Positions 48,615-61,274 of a stretch of DNA of 64,000 nucleotides are shown piece after piece (the stretch's first letter is position 1; every line of letters starts with the position of its first letter). A program made the position numbers and the translations under genes. The stretch is from Phytopythium helicoides (Eukaryota > Oomycota > Peronosporomycetes > Pythiales > Pythiaceae), in contig JANFNE010000087.1 in NCBI GenBank assembly GCA_024867545.1, positions 21,319 through 85,318 of the forward strand. The letters run 5' to 3'. The notes under the pieces were generated by a model that saw nothing but the letters and a program-made list of their open reading frames with translations, did no database searches and was not told the DNA's origin.

Positions 48615-51600
48615 ACCCGGGCGAGACGCGCCAAGTACCGGTGTCGCTGGACGCATGCATCCGCTACTACGCCATGCTAAGCTCCCGCCGATTTGCTGAA
48701 GACGAGCTCTTCGTGCTCGCTAGCTTTGACCACCTGTCGGTCCAGAAGATGTACACGCACGTCGCACTGAAATGCCGGCGCAGCCCTGAGCTCTTTGAGC
48801 GCTATAGCAGCGTCACGGAAGCGGCACTGGCCGAGGCGCTCAACGCGAAAGAGCTCCGGCGCCGAGGCCGCGCGGCGTCGGAGCGGAACCACGACGCAAG
48901 TGCGAGCGCCCTGCTCCGCACAGTCGAGCTGAGCGGCAGCGCGATGTGGGGCAGCGACGCCGAGCGCGCTCAGTGCCGGCGCCAGGCGTTCGCGTACCAA
49001 GCGCGCTATGGACAGCCGGCACTCTTCGTCACCCTCACGCCCAACGTCGCCGATTCGTTCGTGATGGCGCAGTACTGCGGCATCACGTCGGTCGACTCGC
49101 TCTTTGACGCCACGCTGATCGACCCGTCGGGGCGCTCGACGCTCCACGGTGCGAGTCTGCGCAATGACGTCGCCTCTGCGCGGCTCTTTGAGCGCAACAT
49201 TGACGCCTTCATCGAGCACGTGCTCGGCAAGTCGCCCAACCACATGAAGGCCAAGCCGTCCGACGGGCTCTTCGGCAAGGTCAAGGCCTACTTCGGCATG
49301 GTCGAGACCCAGGGCGGCGGAAGGCTGCACGCGCACTTCCTCGTGTGGCTGTCCGACGCGCCGCCGAACTGCGACGCATTTGACCGAGCCGTGGCAGCGC
49401 ACGGTGACGCCTACTACCGTGACATCGAGGCGTTCGCCGACAGCGTCGTCTCGACGTCCATGCCGCTGCACCTCGCGGACTCGTCGTGCAGCTTCTGCGG
49501 GCACTCGTTCGCGGACCTGCTGCCGCTGCCCATTCCACCGGAGGCCTACGAGGATCCGGGCAAGTCGCGAGAGCGCCCGCGCAGTGAGCCGTTACTCGTT
49601 CGGTGCTCAGGCTGCAGCAGAGGTCTGAGCTCGCAGCACGTGATCCGGCGGCTCTTGCTGGACAACCGACCGCCATCGTGGCCGCCACCGATGCGACCGC
49701 TCTCTACGGACGAACTGGCAGCGGCTGTGCGAATGGAGACGCGCTGCCGGGGTGGCGTCGGCGCCGCAAAGCGCGCGATCTATCGCCGCGACCTGCACCT
49801 GTTTGAGGCTGCCGACGCAGACGACGGCGACTGCGACCACGACGTCTATGGTGACTATCTACGGGGCCTCAACCGTGCCCTAGCAGACTCGAGCGGCGCG
49901 ATGACGACCCGTTCCGCGGAGATCCCAAAGCTCATGGCGCTGCCGCCATCCGTCGACGACGAGGGCTTTGCGCCGCGCACGCTTGCGTTCGCCGTGTCAA
50001 TGCTAGTCTTTTTGCTCAACCTGCACTGGTGGTCCCACGCCGGGAGCTGCTTCAAAAAGAGCCGCGCGTCGCTGCCCGGCCGGTGCCGCTATGGGTTTCC
50101 GTGCGACCGAGTCGCACGCACGTCGTGCTCTAGCGACGGCGTCTCGCTTGCACGGCGGGCGCCGTTCGAGTTTGTGAACGGCTTCAACCGCGAGATCATG
50201 CTGGCCTTCAAGTCCAACCACGACGTGCAGGTCATGATCGGCGGGCTCAACGCGCTGCTGCGCATCCACTACGCCACAAAGTACGTGACCAAGATGCAGG
50301 AGCAGGTCGACTCAATCACCGCGGTCGCGCTCGCTGCGTTCCAGCGCCGCCAGCAGCGCGAAGTCCACGACGAAGAGGCCTCTGCAGCAGAGCGCGCCGC
50401 GGTCGGCCGCAGACGCGTCGCGTCGATGCTGTATGCGATCTCAAACCGCCGCGAGATTGCCGGGCCACTCGCCGCGTTGTACCTGCTGCACGGATCGTGC
50501 GCGTACACGAGCACGCCGTGTGCTACGCTCCCGCTGCGAGCGGTGCTCGACGAGCTGGTGGAGCAAGCGGCGCACTCCTGTGACCTCGTCGAGCTTCCCG
50601 AGCACGGCTCGGAAGTTACTTTCCGCGCAGCCTCGTTCCTCGATGACTACTTGTTCCGGCCGCCGACGCTCGACGACCTAAGCCTGTACGAGTACGTGGG
50701 CAAGTACTTCCGCCGGAAGCGGACGCAGGCGTCCGCCGACGACGTGCTCTACCTGCCCGACCACCCGCTCTTCGACACGCACTGCGTCGGCTCGCACATC
50801 AACGAGGTCGTCCCGGTCGTGATTGGCATGCGGATGCCGTTTGTGGACACTGATTCGCTGCATGAGTACGTCGTGAAGCGAAGCCAGTGTGCACTCGTAC
50901 TGTTCAAGCCGTTTCGAGCGGCGACGGACTTGGTCGCGGACCCGACGAGCGACGCAGGCTGGGTCGACGCTTTCTCGGAGTGGGTGCCCACGCGCTCGAG
51001 TTTCATTTGCGAGATCATGGCAAACATGGACGACTACCATCGAGCCGCCTTGCAGGCCAAGGAGGATGCCGAGTGCGGTGGCAGTGGTGACCCCGACGGC
51101 GACGCCGACGCCGACGAGGTGACCGGCACGCGCGGAGATGTCGATGCTGAGCTCGACCATGCTGACGTAGACGAGGCTGCGGGTCCTGCGGCGGACGCGG
51201 ACGCGTTCGGCCACCTCTTTGATGTCGACACAAGCGGCGAAAACGCCGAAGCAGCCGCGGAATTGCCGGTGTTCCCGAACGCTGGCGGCAGCGGCGGCTA
51301 CGAAAACTTGCTAGGCACGGCAGCGCGGAGCACGTCGGGATCGGCCACCGACTTGCGCAGCCGCGACTCGGTGATGCCCGAATTCTCGCTGGACGAGTTG
51401 CAGCGGTTCGTCAAGGACACGACGAACGACGAGGTTGAGCCGCAACGGTCGCAGCAGTTCCGCAGCGAGCGGCCGACCGAGGTCGTCGAGCTGCTTGAGA
51501 ACGCGCTGGCGGCGTCTGGACGCGAGTGGACACCGCCGACACCGGCCAGCCGACTGCCGCCGCTCCGCGCCTATGCATCCATCACCGAGGTCTCGCAGGC

Positions 51601-53323
51601 ATTCACCCTGAACCAGCGGCAGCACGTCGCCTTTGTGTACATTGCGATGGCTCTGCTCCAACGTTACCTGCACCAAGAGCTCGGCGCCCTCCACGACCTC
51701 GGCGGTGGTGGCGGTGGCGGCGGAGACGACGGCGTCGCCAGCGGCAGCTACCGCAGCGACAACATCCAGACGCGCCTCCTTGCCGACCAGCTGCTGATGT
51801 TCCTCGGCGGCGCTGGCGGCACGGGCAAGAGCCGCGTGATCGATGCCGTGGACGCGTTCGCCGCCAGCTGGCACCGCGACGACGCCGTGGTCAAGACCGC
51901 ATTGACGGGCAAGGCTGCCACGCTCATCGGCGGCCGCACCCTCGCGAGTTTCATGCTGCGCATCCGGCACGCCATCCGTGAAAAACGCTTTGCGCCGATC
52001 GACCTCCTCATCGTCGACGAGGTGTCGATGATGGCGAAGCGCGACTCGCTCAAACTGGACAAGCTGATGCGGCAGTACACGCAGGTCGTCGACGTACCAT
52101 TTGGCGGCATCCACGTCGTCCTGGTAGGCGACTTTCTGCCGATGCCGCCCGTGCGCGCCGACCCGATCTACCTCAACGTCGACGCCACCGCCAAACCGAG
52201 CACTGCCGACATCGAAGGCCACCAGCTCTGGCGCCGGTTCACGACCGTCGTCGTGCTGGAGGAGTCGGTGCGTTTCCACAGCGACCCCGAGTGGGGCGCG
52301 GGCTGTGCGCTCGCGCGGCTCGGGCAGTGGACGCCCGAGTTCCTCGCGCTCGTCAACAGCCGCGTGCTGGCGCTGGCGCCGCCGCCGCCATCGCCACCAT
52401 TGTCGCCGCCGCAGCACATGGACGCGGACACGGCGCTGCAGGACCAGATCGGGGCGGGCGCCGTGTTCGTCACGCCCGAGAACGCCACGCGCCTGGCGGT
52501 GAACAACGCGTTCGTCGCCGAGACGGCGAGTTTGTTGCCGACCGACGTGTACCCGGTGCGCGTGCTCGCCAACTTCAAGGGCGCGCTCAATGGGCTGAGT
52601 CCGAGCGACCTGCGCTACGTCATGAGCCTCCCCGACAACCGGTTCGGCCGCATGGCCTCGTTCCTCGACCTCATCGTCGGGATGCCCGTCCAGGTCACGC
52701 AGAACGTCGCAACCGCGAAAGGCGTCGCCAACGGCACGCTCAGCACGCTCGAGTCCGTGCACTTCCCGCCGGGCACGACGTTCTGGCTGGTGCGCGACGG
52801 CGCTACCAGCACGATCGTGCAGCTGCCGAGCCGCCCGCCCGAGTACGCGATGCTGCGCGTGCCGCGGCCGCGCGCTGCGTCGATCCGCCCGGGCCTCGAC
52901 CCCGAGCTCTTCCCGGTCTTCTACGCGACCGAGTCCTACTCGAAAGTGGACATCTCGCTGCCCCGGGCGCCGAACGGCCAGCCGCGCTGCGTCACGGTCA
53001 AGCCGCAGCAGCTGCCGTTCGTGTGCGCCGTCGGCTCGACTGTCTACAAAGTGCAGGGCGAGACCTTGCACTCGATGGTCGTGCTGGACTGGAAGTCGAC
53101 GCACGGGATCGTAAACAAGCCGCAGCAGACCTACTTGCTGGTCTCGCGGGTTACGTGTAGGCATGCATTTGTAGCGTTACACCCTATTACACCAGCGCTC
53201 GCAGCGTGGTCCAAGCCACCTGCAAGCGCGCTCGAAGAAGAAGCAAGGCTGCGCCGGCTCAGCGACGTCACACTGGCATCCCTGGCTGCGCGCGCGGCGG
53301 CCGCCACCGCCGCACCGCACTAG
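48615..53323 (+). CDS. Helitron Rep (HUH) nuclease and PIF1-like helicase, C-terminal 1,560 aa
   Basis: It nicks and unwinds DNA for rolling-circle transposition. Rep: the Helitron-like N domain (YYAMLSSRRFAEDELF), ALFVTLTPN, the two-His motif in GRLHAHFLVWL (about 49324-49356), and two catalytic tyrosines in YATKYVTK (50270-50272 and 50282-50284). An acidic linker follows near 51060-51230. Helicase: Walker A FLGGAGGTGKSRV (about 51802-51840), Walker B DLLIVDEVSMM (about 52002-52034), VLVGDFLPMPPV and the late VYKVQGETL and YLLVSRVT motifs of PIF1 helicases. All key residues are present, so only the upstream frameshift disables this copy. Ends with TAG at 53321-53323. Confidence 0.9.
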
Positions 53324-53394
53324 CTAACGAAATACAACCGACCGCCTTTCTTCCACTACTAATATCGTCGATCTCACGTCGAGACCGTTCACCA

Positions 53395-53830
53395 TAGCGC
53401 TGTCGACGCTGCTCGCCGCTGTGCCGTCGACGCTGCTCACCACTATGCCGTCGAGGCTGCACACCAAGTCGCCGACGACGCTGCTCGCCATAGCGTCGTC
53501 GAGACTACTCGCCGCTGTGCCGTCGAGGCTGCCCGCCAAGTTGCCGTCGAGTCTGATCACCACTGTGCCTTCGACGCTGCTGGCCAAGTCGCCGACGACG
53601 CTGATCACCACTATGCCGTCGCGGCTGCTCGCCGCTGTGCCGTCAACGCTGCTCGCCGCTGTGCCATCGACGCTGCTCGCCAAGTCGTTGACGACGCTGA
53701 TCACCACTGTGCCGCCGAGACTGCTCGCCAAGTTGCCGACGACGCTGATCACCACTGTGCCGTCGAGGCTGCTCGCCATAGCGCCATCGAGGCCGCTCGC
53801 CGCTGTGCCGTCGACGCTGCTCACGACCGT
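53395..53830. repeat. GC-rich minisatellite, about 30-bp period
   Basis: About 14 imperfect units built on GTCGACGCTGCTCGCCGCTG with variants (CCAAGTCGCCGACG, CACTATGCCGTCG). Because unit length is a multiple of three, frames stay open on both strands: the plus strand reads repeats like VPSRLLAKLPTTLITT and the minus strand SSVDGTAAS. There is no promoter or domain evidence that either is a gene. It marks the border between the Helitron and the subtelomere. Confidence 0.75.
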
Positions 53831-54014
53831 GTCGGCCGTGTCGGTCGGCATCGGGTCGGCCGGGTCGGTCGGCGCCGCGCCGCGCGCCGCCCTCCGCCTG
53901 CCGCCGCCGCTCCCTCGATGCCCGATATCCTGAAATGTGCCGCCCCACTTCAACGTCCGCGAGAACCTTTCGAGGTCGCACAACGGGTGGTCTAGGGTTT
54001 AGGGAACTTCAACA

Positions 54015-54144
54015 GGGGAGGACAATGGCCCATTTCATACAAACTTCAAGATAAAAAGGGGAGGACAATGGCCATCCCTCCCCGGAGCCATTGTCCTCCC
54101 CTATTTATCTTGACTTTTGTATGAAATGAGCCATTGTCCTCCCC
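54015..54144. repeat. Subtelomeric palindrome 1 (hairpin), type A
   Basis: Arms 54015-54072 and 54087-54144 (58 nt each, about 4 mismatches) with a 14-nt loop (CATCCCTCCCCGGA). Preceded by AGGGTTTAGGGAACTT and followed by GAGCGCAGATGTCC. Each arm is itself flanked by direct words GGGGAGGACAATGGC. Confidence 0.92.
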
Positions 54145-55619
54145 GAGCGCAGATGTCCTCCCCCTTAACTATGGAAATTCCTTATATGTGGGCCCTTGAT
54201 GGAAACTCCGATACAAAAACTAAACCTCACCCACGGTACTACCACAAAGCCATACTGTACATAGCAACGATGTCACAGGAATGTTGCTAGATTATTGGAA
54301 GTTGTGTTCTACATTGTGTGGGTAGTAAAACCACATGTACTGCCACCAAAGTAAGTAGATGGATGTGAATGCTACACAGGCAAGTTGTTCTCAATCAAGC
54401 AACCATTGCCGTTATTGATATCAAGAAGTGTGTGACTGTCAATGTCATTCATGTAAGCTGAGGGACTGACAACATGTACCAATTCAATCACACATACAGA
54501 ACGCATACCAATATTCAAATCATTGACAATCGAGTATCCAGAAAACAAATCAGACTTGACAGAGCAGTAGACGACTGTGAATGGATAAAAGAAACAATAC
54601 GTGTTCGTGAACCTGATGTCACCAAGGTACACATGTGGAACATACCATGAGCGAGTGTAATCCTACATTTTTGATTGGTCCGCAATGAAATCAAACGCCA
54701 TCAGAGGTTACCAATGGAGAATTGACTGCCATGTGATGGATGACAAACTGTGACGGCTACTTCACGATCAATACTTGATGGTTCAATGGACTGAGACGTG
54801 ACGACTAGTGTGTGAGTTGAGACACCATTGATAGCTAGAGCTCACCTAGTTGATCGGCAAGGTAGTTGATGTGAAGCATGTAATGAACATGAAGTAAACT
54901 AAACTGTAGCACATGTTTCACTATACAGTGAAGTGTGCAAAAAACATGATGAACTAGCACACCGATTAATATCGACATACTCCACTTCACAGACGCAGCA
55001 ATTCTCTTTCCAAAATATATACTAAGTAACTTTGAAGCAAGTCTGCGCTGTGGTTGACACTTTGGACAGTGCAATGAACTGTGTGCATCGAGAGCGATTG
55101 GAACTGGGCTTGATCATGCAGTGCGAATCTTGTTTTTAACCAAGTGGAAATGAACCGACACCATGTCGGTGCTGGAGTGTAAGCTGAATTGGCATGTGTT
55201 CGCGACGATGAGTGTGAGAAGAGGCGAGTCCTTATCTCGGATCATGATGGAAAGCAATTACTTTCTACGTGTGCTCGCTCGGTGATACGTGTTGACCAGT
55301 AAAATGGAGGAGAGTATGATGAAAGAAAGTTGTATGGCTTTGAGCGTTTGATGGTGGATGTTGTGATGATTTGTGCAGATGACGTGAGGCAACAAGAGAA
55401 CGCAGAGATAGAAAGTTGTAGGCAGATGGTATTGACCGAGTGATAGCGATGGTGTATATGAGTGTAGAATGTGAAAACGCTCAAGATTGTAAGGGTGTGG
55501 CATGGTTGGTATGTCGATAACGATGTTGTCAGTGTGCAGTAGAATCCATCTATGATTGATTCAATGTGACGGTATGATGAGGGTTTAGGGTTTAGGGTCC
55601 CTAAACATGGCAGGACATT

Positions 55620-55725
55620 GGGCAATTATACTTGAAATTTGTATTGAAAATGGCAGGACATTGGGCAACCCTCCTCGGACCCAATGTCCTGCCATTTTCA
55701 ATACAAATTTCAAGTATAATTGCCC
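55620..55725. repeat. Subtelomeric palindrome 2 (hairpin), type B, perfect arms
   Basis: Arms 55620-55665 and 55680-55725 are exact reverse complements over 46 nt, loop 14 nt. It is preceded by two TTTAGGG repeats. Arm sequence differs from types A and C except for GGCAGGACATTGGG-like end words. Confidence 0.93.
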
Positions 55726-57639
55726 ACGGGTATAACATCCGATACAAAAGTGAAACCTCACCCACGGTACAATTACAAAGCCATACTGTACATTACAATG
55801 ATGTCACTGGAATGTTGCCAGACTAATGGCAGTTGTGTTATACATTGTGTGGGTAGTAAAACGACGTGTACTGCTACCGTAGCAAGTTGATGTAAGTGAA
55901 TGGTACACAGGGAAATTATTCTCAATCAAAACCCTAGCAACAAGATATTGCTGTTCTTGTAATGGAGAAGTACGTGACTATCAATATACAGAGTGTAACT
56001 GATAGACTGGCGACATGCAATATTTCACACACACAAAGAGACGTCACACAAATTGAAATGGTGGACAACCAAGTATCAATGAAACTAATCAGATTTGACA
56101 TCATAGTTGGTGAGTGTGAATGGAGAAGCGAAACAATACGTGTTCGTGAACCCATGCACCAATTCAATGGCACAGACTAAACATCAAGCAAATACAAATG
56201 ATGGACAACCAAGTATATAGGAAACAAAACAGACTTGACTGTGAGGGAGTGTGAATAGATAAGAGAAACAATACTAATTCGTGAACGTGATGTCACCAAA
56301 GTACACTCGTGGAGTATAACATGCGTGAGTGTGATCCTACACATTCTAGTGGTCAGCAATCAAACCACACGCCATGAGATGCTTCGAATTTATAATTGAC
56401 TGAAATGTGGGAGATGACAACATGTGATAGCTTCTTGAGCAATACTTGATGATCATATGGACTGAGACGTGGTGACAAGTGTTCTAAGACGAGGCGCCAT
56501 CGATTACTATAGTTCAATTAGTTGATCATCAAGTGAATTTATGCGATGCATGTAATGCAGTGAACCAAACAACAGTGCGTGATTCATAACACAACGAACT
56601 GTGAACAGAGCATGTTGACCAAACATAACTGTTGTTGGCGACATACCCGACTTCACATACGTGTTTATTCTCTTTCGACAATCAATGCCAGGTATTTTGA
56701 AAGCAACCTGCCTGTGTTGTGCATCATGATTCAGGGTGCGTGAAGTGTAGGCACAATGTTTTAAAGTGGGTATTATGATGAAGAGAGGATCATGTTTCAA
56801 CCAAGTAGACGAACGAATACCATATCGGCGCTGATGTGTTTGCAGAGCTGTGACGTATGCACTAGCATGAGTAGTTGGTGACACGTGCCGTTGTCACATA
56901 AGATGATGTAATGCAAGGATGTTGAGCACATTGTGGTTAGACAGCAAGTTGTGACGGCTGACGCGGAGTAGATTATGATTGAAGAGAGTTGTAGAGTAAT
57001 AAGTATTTGATGGCGCATGTGATGGTGTTGTGCAGACAAGAAGAGAAACAAAGAAAAGTAGTGGTGGAGAATGGTACGCGAATGTATAAAAAGCGTCACA
57101 GATACGGGGAGTATAAGGCAATGAAATCAGAGGCACGAACAACATGTTGGTTTGAGGATGATTGGTGCATATTTTATAAAGATGACAGTTTGAAGTCGTT
57201 CGCGAGATTCATTTATTCGATGTGATAAACACACGTGAAATCAATGTGAATACGCGCGCAAAGCTGTGTAGCAGTATTTGAAAACCCGATGTGGGGATTG
57301 ATTAGGGTTTGGAAATATATTGGTAAGAAATCGGAAAGAAAATGTAAATTACGACAGGGTTTAGTAGGGTTAGTAGGGTTTAGAGACTGTGTCCCTGGAG
57401 ATCCAGCCAGCCAATTTTTCTGAAAATTTGGGAGGATACGTACGAAAGCTGTACGGACTCGGACGACAAGTCGAATTTCCGGAAATAACTCTGGAACTTT
57501 ATTAAAAACTGCGAAAACTAATATATCAGAATCCAACCAGCCGATTTCGATTTTTCTTTTTCCAACGTACTCAGCGTGGTCGATTTAGTGGGGGTAGCAC
57601 GTTTCAGAAGTTCAATATGAAAAGTATTAGCTGAGATAT

Positions 57640-57835
57640 GGAGGAAACGTATACTCAGAGTATACTGTTCGGATTGGGTATAGTATCAACCGGAATATAC
57701 ACTCCATGTGTATAACGCTATACACTACTGACGTATACACACTGATGCCGTATAATATACACACATGCTGTATACATATACGGCCAGGTATCCTACCGGT
57801 GTATAGTGACTCTGTCACATACTGCCACGACAATA
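57640..57835. repeat. TATAC-rich palindromic tract, copy 1
   Basis: Dense GTATAC/TATACAC words (for example GTATACTCAGAGTATAC, TGTGTATAACGCTATACAC) capable of many small hairpins. The related tract is at 63170-63340. Confidence 0.6.
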
Positions 57836-58049
57836 GAGTGACAACAGGCACCACCCTGTATAGTAGTACAACCCTTCAAAAGAACCACCCTCTACAGTGA
57901 ACATCTCTGTAACAGAACCCTCTTAAACCTGTTTGGACAACACAGTACTTGCAGTATCATAACGCCCACCTGCTGCGCATTCAGTTTGCGTGCGTTTGGG
58001 ACACACTATATATAGGGTTTAGGGTTTAGGGTTTAGGGAACTTAAACAT

Positions 58050-58178
58050 GGGAGGACAATGGCCCATTTCATACAAACTTCAAGATAAAAAGGGGAGGAC
58101 AATGGCTATCCCTCCCCGGAGCCATTGTCCTCCCCTTTTTATCTTGACTTTTGTATGAAATGAGCCATTGTCCTCCCC
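58050..58178. repeat. Subtelomeric palindrome 3 (hairpin), type A
   Basis: Arms 58050-58106 and 58121-58178, same family as palindrome 1 with small differences (loop TATCCCTCCCCGGA). Preceded by four TTTAGGG repeats (58014-58038). Confidence 0.92.
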
Positions 58179-59551
58179 GAGCGCAGATGTCCTCCCCCTT
58201 AACTATGGAAATTTCCTATATGTGGGCCCTTGATGGAAACTCCGATACAAAAACTAAACCTCACCCACGGTACTACTACAAAGCCATACTGAACGTAACA
58301 ACGATGTCACTGGAAGGTTGCTAGACTATTGGCAGTTGTGTTGTACATTGGGTTGATAGTAAAACCAACCACAAGAACTGTCACCGCAGCAAGTAGATGG
58401 ATGTGAATGGTACACAGGCAAGTTATTCTCAATCAAGCAACAAGATATTGCTGTTCATGTAATGGAGAAGTACGTGACTATCAATGTACACTGTGTAACA
58501 TATTGACTGACGACATGCAATATTTCACACACACAAAGAGAACATCACGCAAATTGAAATGATGGACAACCAAGTATCAATGAAACAAAACAGACTTGAC
58601 ATAATAGTTGGTGAGTGTGAATGGAGAAGCGAAGCAACAATTCGTGTTCATGAACCCATGCACCAATCCAAACGCACAGACAACACATCAAGCAAATACA
58701 ACTGATCGACAACCAAGTAAATAGGATACAAAACAGACTGGCCTGTGGGCGAGTGTGAATGGATTAGGGAAACAACACTAATTTGAAAACGCGATATCAC
58801 TAAGGTACTCTTGTGGAATATGACATGGGTGAGTGTGATCGTACATATTCACGTGGTCAGCAATAAAGCCACACGCCATGCGATGTTACCTGTGGATAAC
58901 TGACTGACATGTGATGGATGAGAAACTGTGTTGGCTACTTCTTGAGCAATACTTGATGATCATATGGACTGAGACGTGACAACTAGTGTTCTAAGACGAG
59001 GCACCATTGATGACTACAGCTCAATTAGATGACCATCAAGTGAATTTATGCGATGCATGTAATGAGCATGCAGTGAATCAAACAACAGCGCGTGATTCAC
59101 TAAACAACGAACTGTACACAGAGCATGCTGATCGAACATTACGGTTGTTGGCGACGTACCCGGCTTCAGAGACGTGTTTATCCTGTGTCGACAATCAATA
59201 CCAGATAGTTTCAAGGAAACCTGCCTGCGCTGTCCATCACGATGTTGGATACATGAAATGAAACCACAGTGTTTGGAAGTGGGTAATATGATGAAGATAG
59301 GATCATGTTTTCAACCAACTAGATGAACGAATGCCATGTCGGTGCTGATGTGTCAGCTGAACTATATATATACTAGGCGGAATGAACGTTCATTTGGGGT
59401 TCCGTGGTGCCATAATATTGGGTAAATTACCGGGTTTTGTTTGCATTTGTTGCCGTAATTTTCTTGATTCGACCCGTAATAAAACCCGTATTTTACGATC
59501 AGGGTTTAGTAGGGTTAGTAGGATTAGGGTTTAGGGAACTTATACATGTCC

Positions 59552-59671
59552 GGACAATGGCTAGCCCGATACAAATTCCAAGATAAAAGTGGCAGGACAA
59601 TGGCCATCCCTCCCCGGAGCCATTGTCCTGCCACTTTTGTCTTGGAATTTGTATCGGGCTAGCCATTGTCC
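59552..59671. repeat. Subtelomeric palindrome 4 (hairpin), type C
   Basis: Arms 59552-59604 and 59619-59671 (53 nt) with one mismatch that is a G-U-type pair in RNA. Loop CATCCCTCCCCGGA is as in type A, while the arm middle (CTAGCCCGATACAAATTCC) differs from type A. Confidence 0.93.
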
Positions 59672-61154
59672 GTCCCGAGCGCAGATGTCCGGACCCTTAA
59701 CTATGGAAATTCCCTATATGTCAGCCCTTGATGGAAACTCCGATACAAAAACTAAACCTCACCCACGGTACTACCACAAAGCCATACTGTACGTAACAAC
59801 GATGTCACTGGAATGTTGCCAGACTATTGGCAGTTGTGTTGTACATTGTGTGGGTAGTAAAACCACATGTACTGCCACCGTAGCAAGTAGATGGATGTGA
59901 ATGGCACACAGGCAAGTTATTCTCAATCAAGCAACCATTGCTATTCTTGTTATCAAGAAGTGTGTGACTGTCAATATCATTCATGTAAGCTGAGGGACTG
60001 ACGACATGTACCAATTCAAACACACATACAGAACATGAAGCAAGCTCAACTGATGGACAAGTAAGTATCAAGGAAACAAAACAGACTTGTTGTAGCAGTG
60101 GGCGACTGTGAATGGATACGAGAAACAACACATGTTCTGATGTCACCATGGTACAGATGTGGAACATACCATGGGCGAGTGTAATCCTACATTTTGGATT
60201 GGTTCGCAATGAAATCGAACGCCATGAGATGTTACCAATGGAGAATTGACTGACATATAATGGATAACAAGCTGTCACGGATACTTCACGACCAATACTT
60301 GTTGGTTAAATGGACTGAGACGTGACGACTAGTGTCTGAATTGAGACACCATTGATAGCTAGAGCTCACCTTGTTGATCAGCAAGGGGGCTGATGTGAAG
60401 CATGTAATGAACATGAAGTAAACAAAACTACTGAAGCACATGATTCACTATACAGTGAAGTGTGCAAAAAACATGATGAACTAGCATACCGATTGATAGC
60501 GACGTACTCCACTTCACTGACGCAGCTATTCTCTTTCCAAAATATATACCAAGTAACTTTGAAGCAAATGTGCGCTGTGGTTGATGCTTTGGACAGTGCA
60601 ATGAACTGTGTGTAGCCAAAGCGATTGGAACTGTACTTAATCATGCAGTGCGAATCTAATGCTTTGAACCAAGTGGAAATGAACCAACACCATGTCGGTG
60701 CTGGAGTGTAAGCTGAATTGGCACGTGTTCGCGACGATGAGTGTGAGAAGAGGCGAGTCCTTATCTCGGATCATGATGGAAAGCAATCACTTTGTACGTG
60801 TGCTCGCTCGGTGATACGTGTTGACAAGTAAAATGGAGGAGAGTATGATGAAAAAAATGGTATGGGTTTGAGCGTTTGATGGTGGATGTTGTGATGATTT
60901 GTGCAGACGACGTGAGACAACAAGAGAAAGCAGAGATGGATAGTTGTAGACAGATGGTATTGACCGAGTGATAGCGATGGTGTATATGAGTAGAGAATGT
61001 GAAAACGCTCAAGATTGTAAGGGTGTGGGATGGTTGGTATGTCGATAACGATGTTGTCAGTGTGCAGTACAAGCCATCTATGATTGATTCAATGTGACGG
61101 TGTGATGAGAAAATATAGCACAGGGTTTAGGGTTTAGGGAACTTATACATGTCC

Positions 61155-61274
61155 GGACAATGGCTAGCCCGATACAAATTCCAAGATAAAAGTGGCAGGA
61201 CAATGGCCATCCCTCCCCGGAGCCATTGTCCTGCCACTTTTGTCTTGGAATTTGTATCGGGCTAGCCATTGTCC
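61155..61274. repeat. Subtelomeric palindrome 5 (hairpin), type C
   Basis: Copy of palindrome 4 displaced by 1,603 bp, part of the tandem duplication; arms 61155-61207 and 61222-61274. Confidence 0.93.

Larger units (their letters stand above)
46953..53323 (+). mobile_element. Helitron (rolling-circle transposon), RepHel-coding region
   Basis: It contains a complete Helitron replicase-helicase reading region of about 2,120 codons in two frames. Terminal TC and CTRRT-with-hairpin ends could not be placed with confidence; CTAAT occurs at 53359-53363 but without a convincing upstream hairpin. The AWS-SET gene lies 230 bp upstream on the same strand and could be a captured or merely neighbouring gene. 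GC content is markedly higher than in the adjacent subtelomere. Confidence 0.85.

Noticed and set aside
51311..53164. 617-codon minus-strand ORF opposite the Helitron helicase.
   Set aside because: Arg/Val/Gly/His-rich antisense of a GC-rich gene with PIF1 motifs on the plus strand; no recognisable protein.
53324..53370. Helitron 3' terminus at CTAAT (53359-53363).
   Set aside because: No GC-rich hairpin of the right size was found just upstream, and copies to compare are not available.
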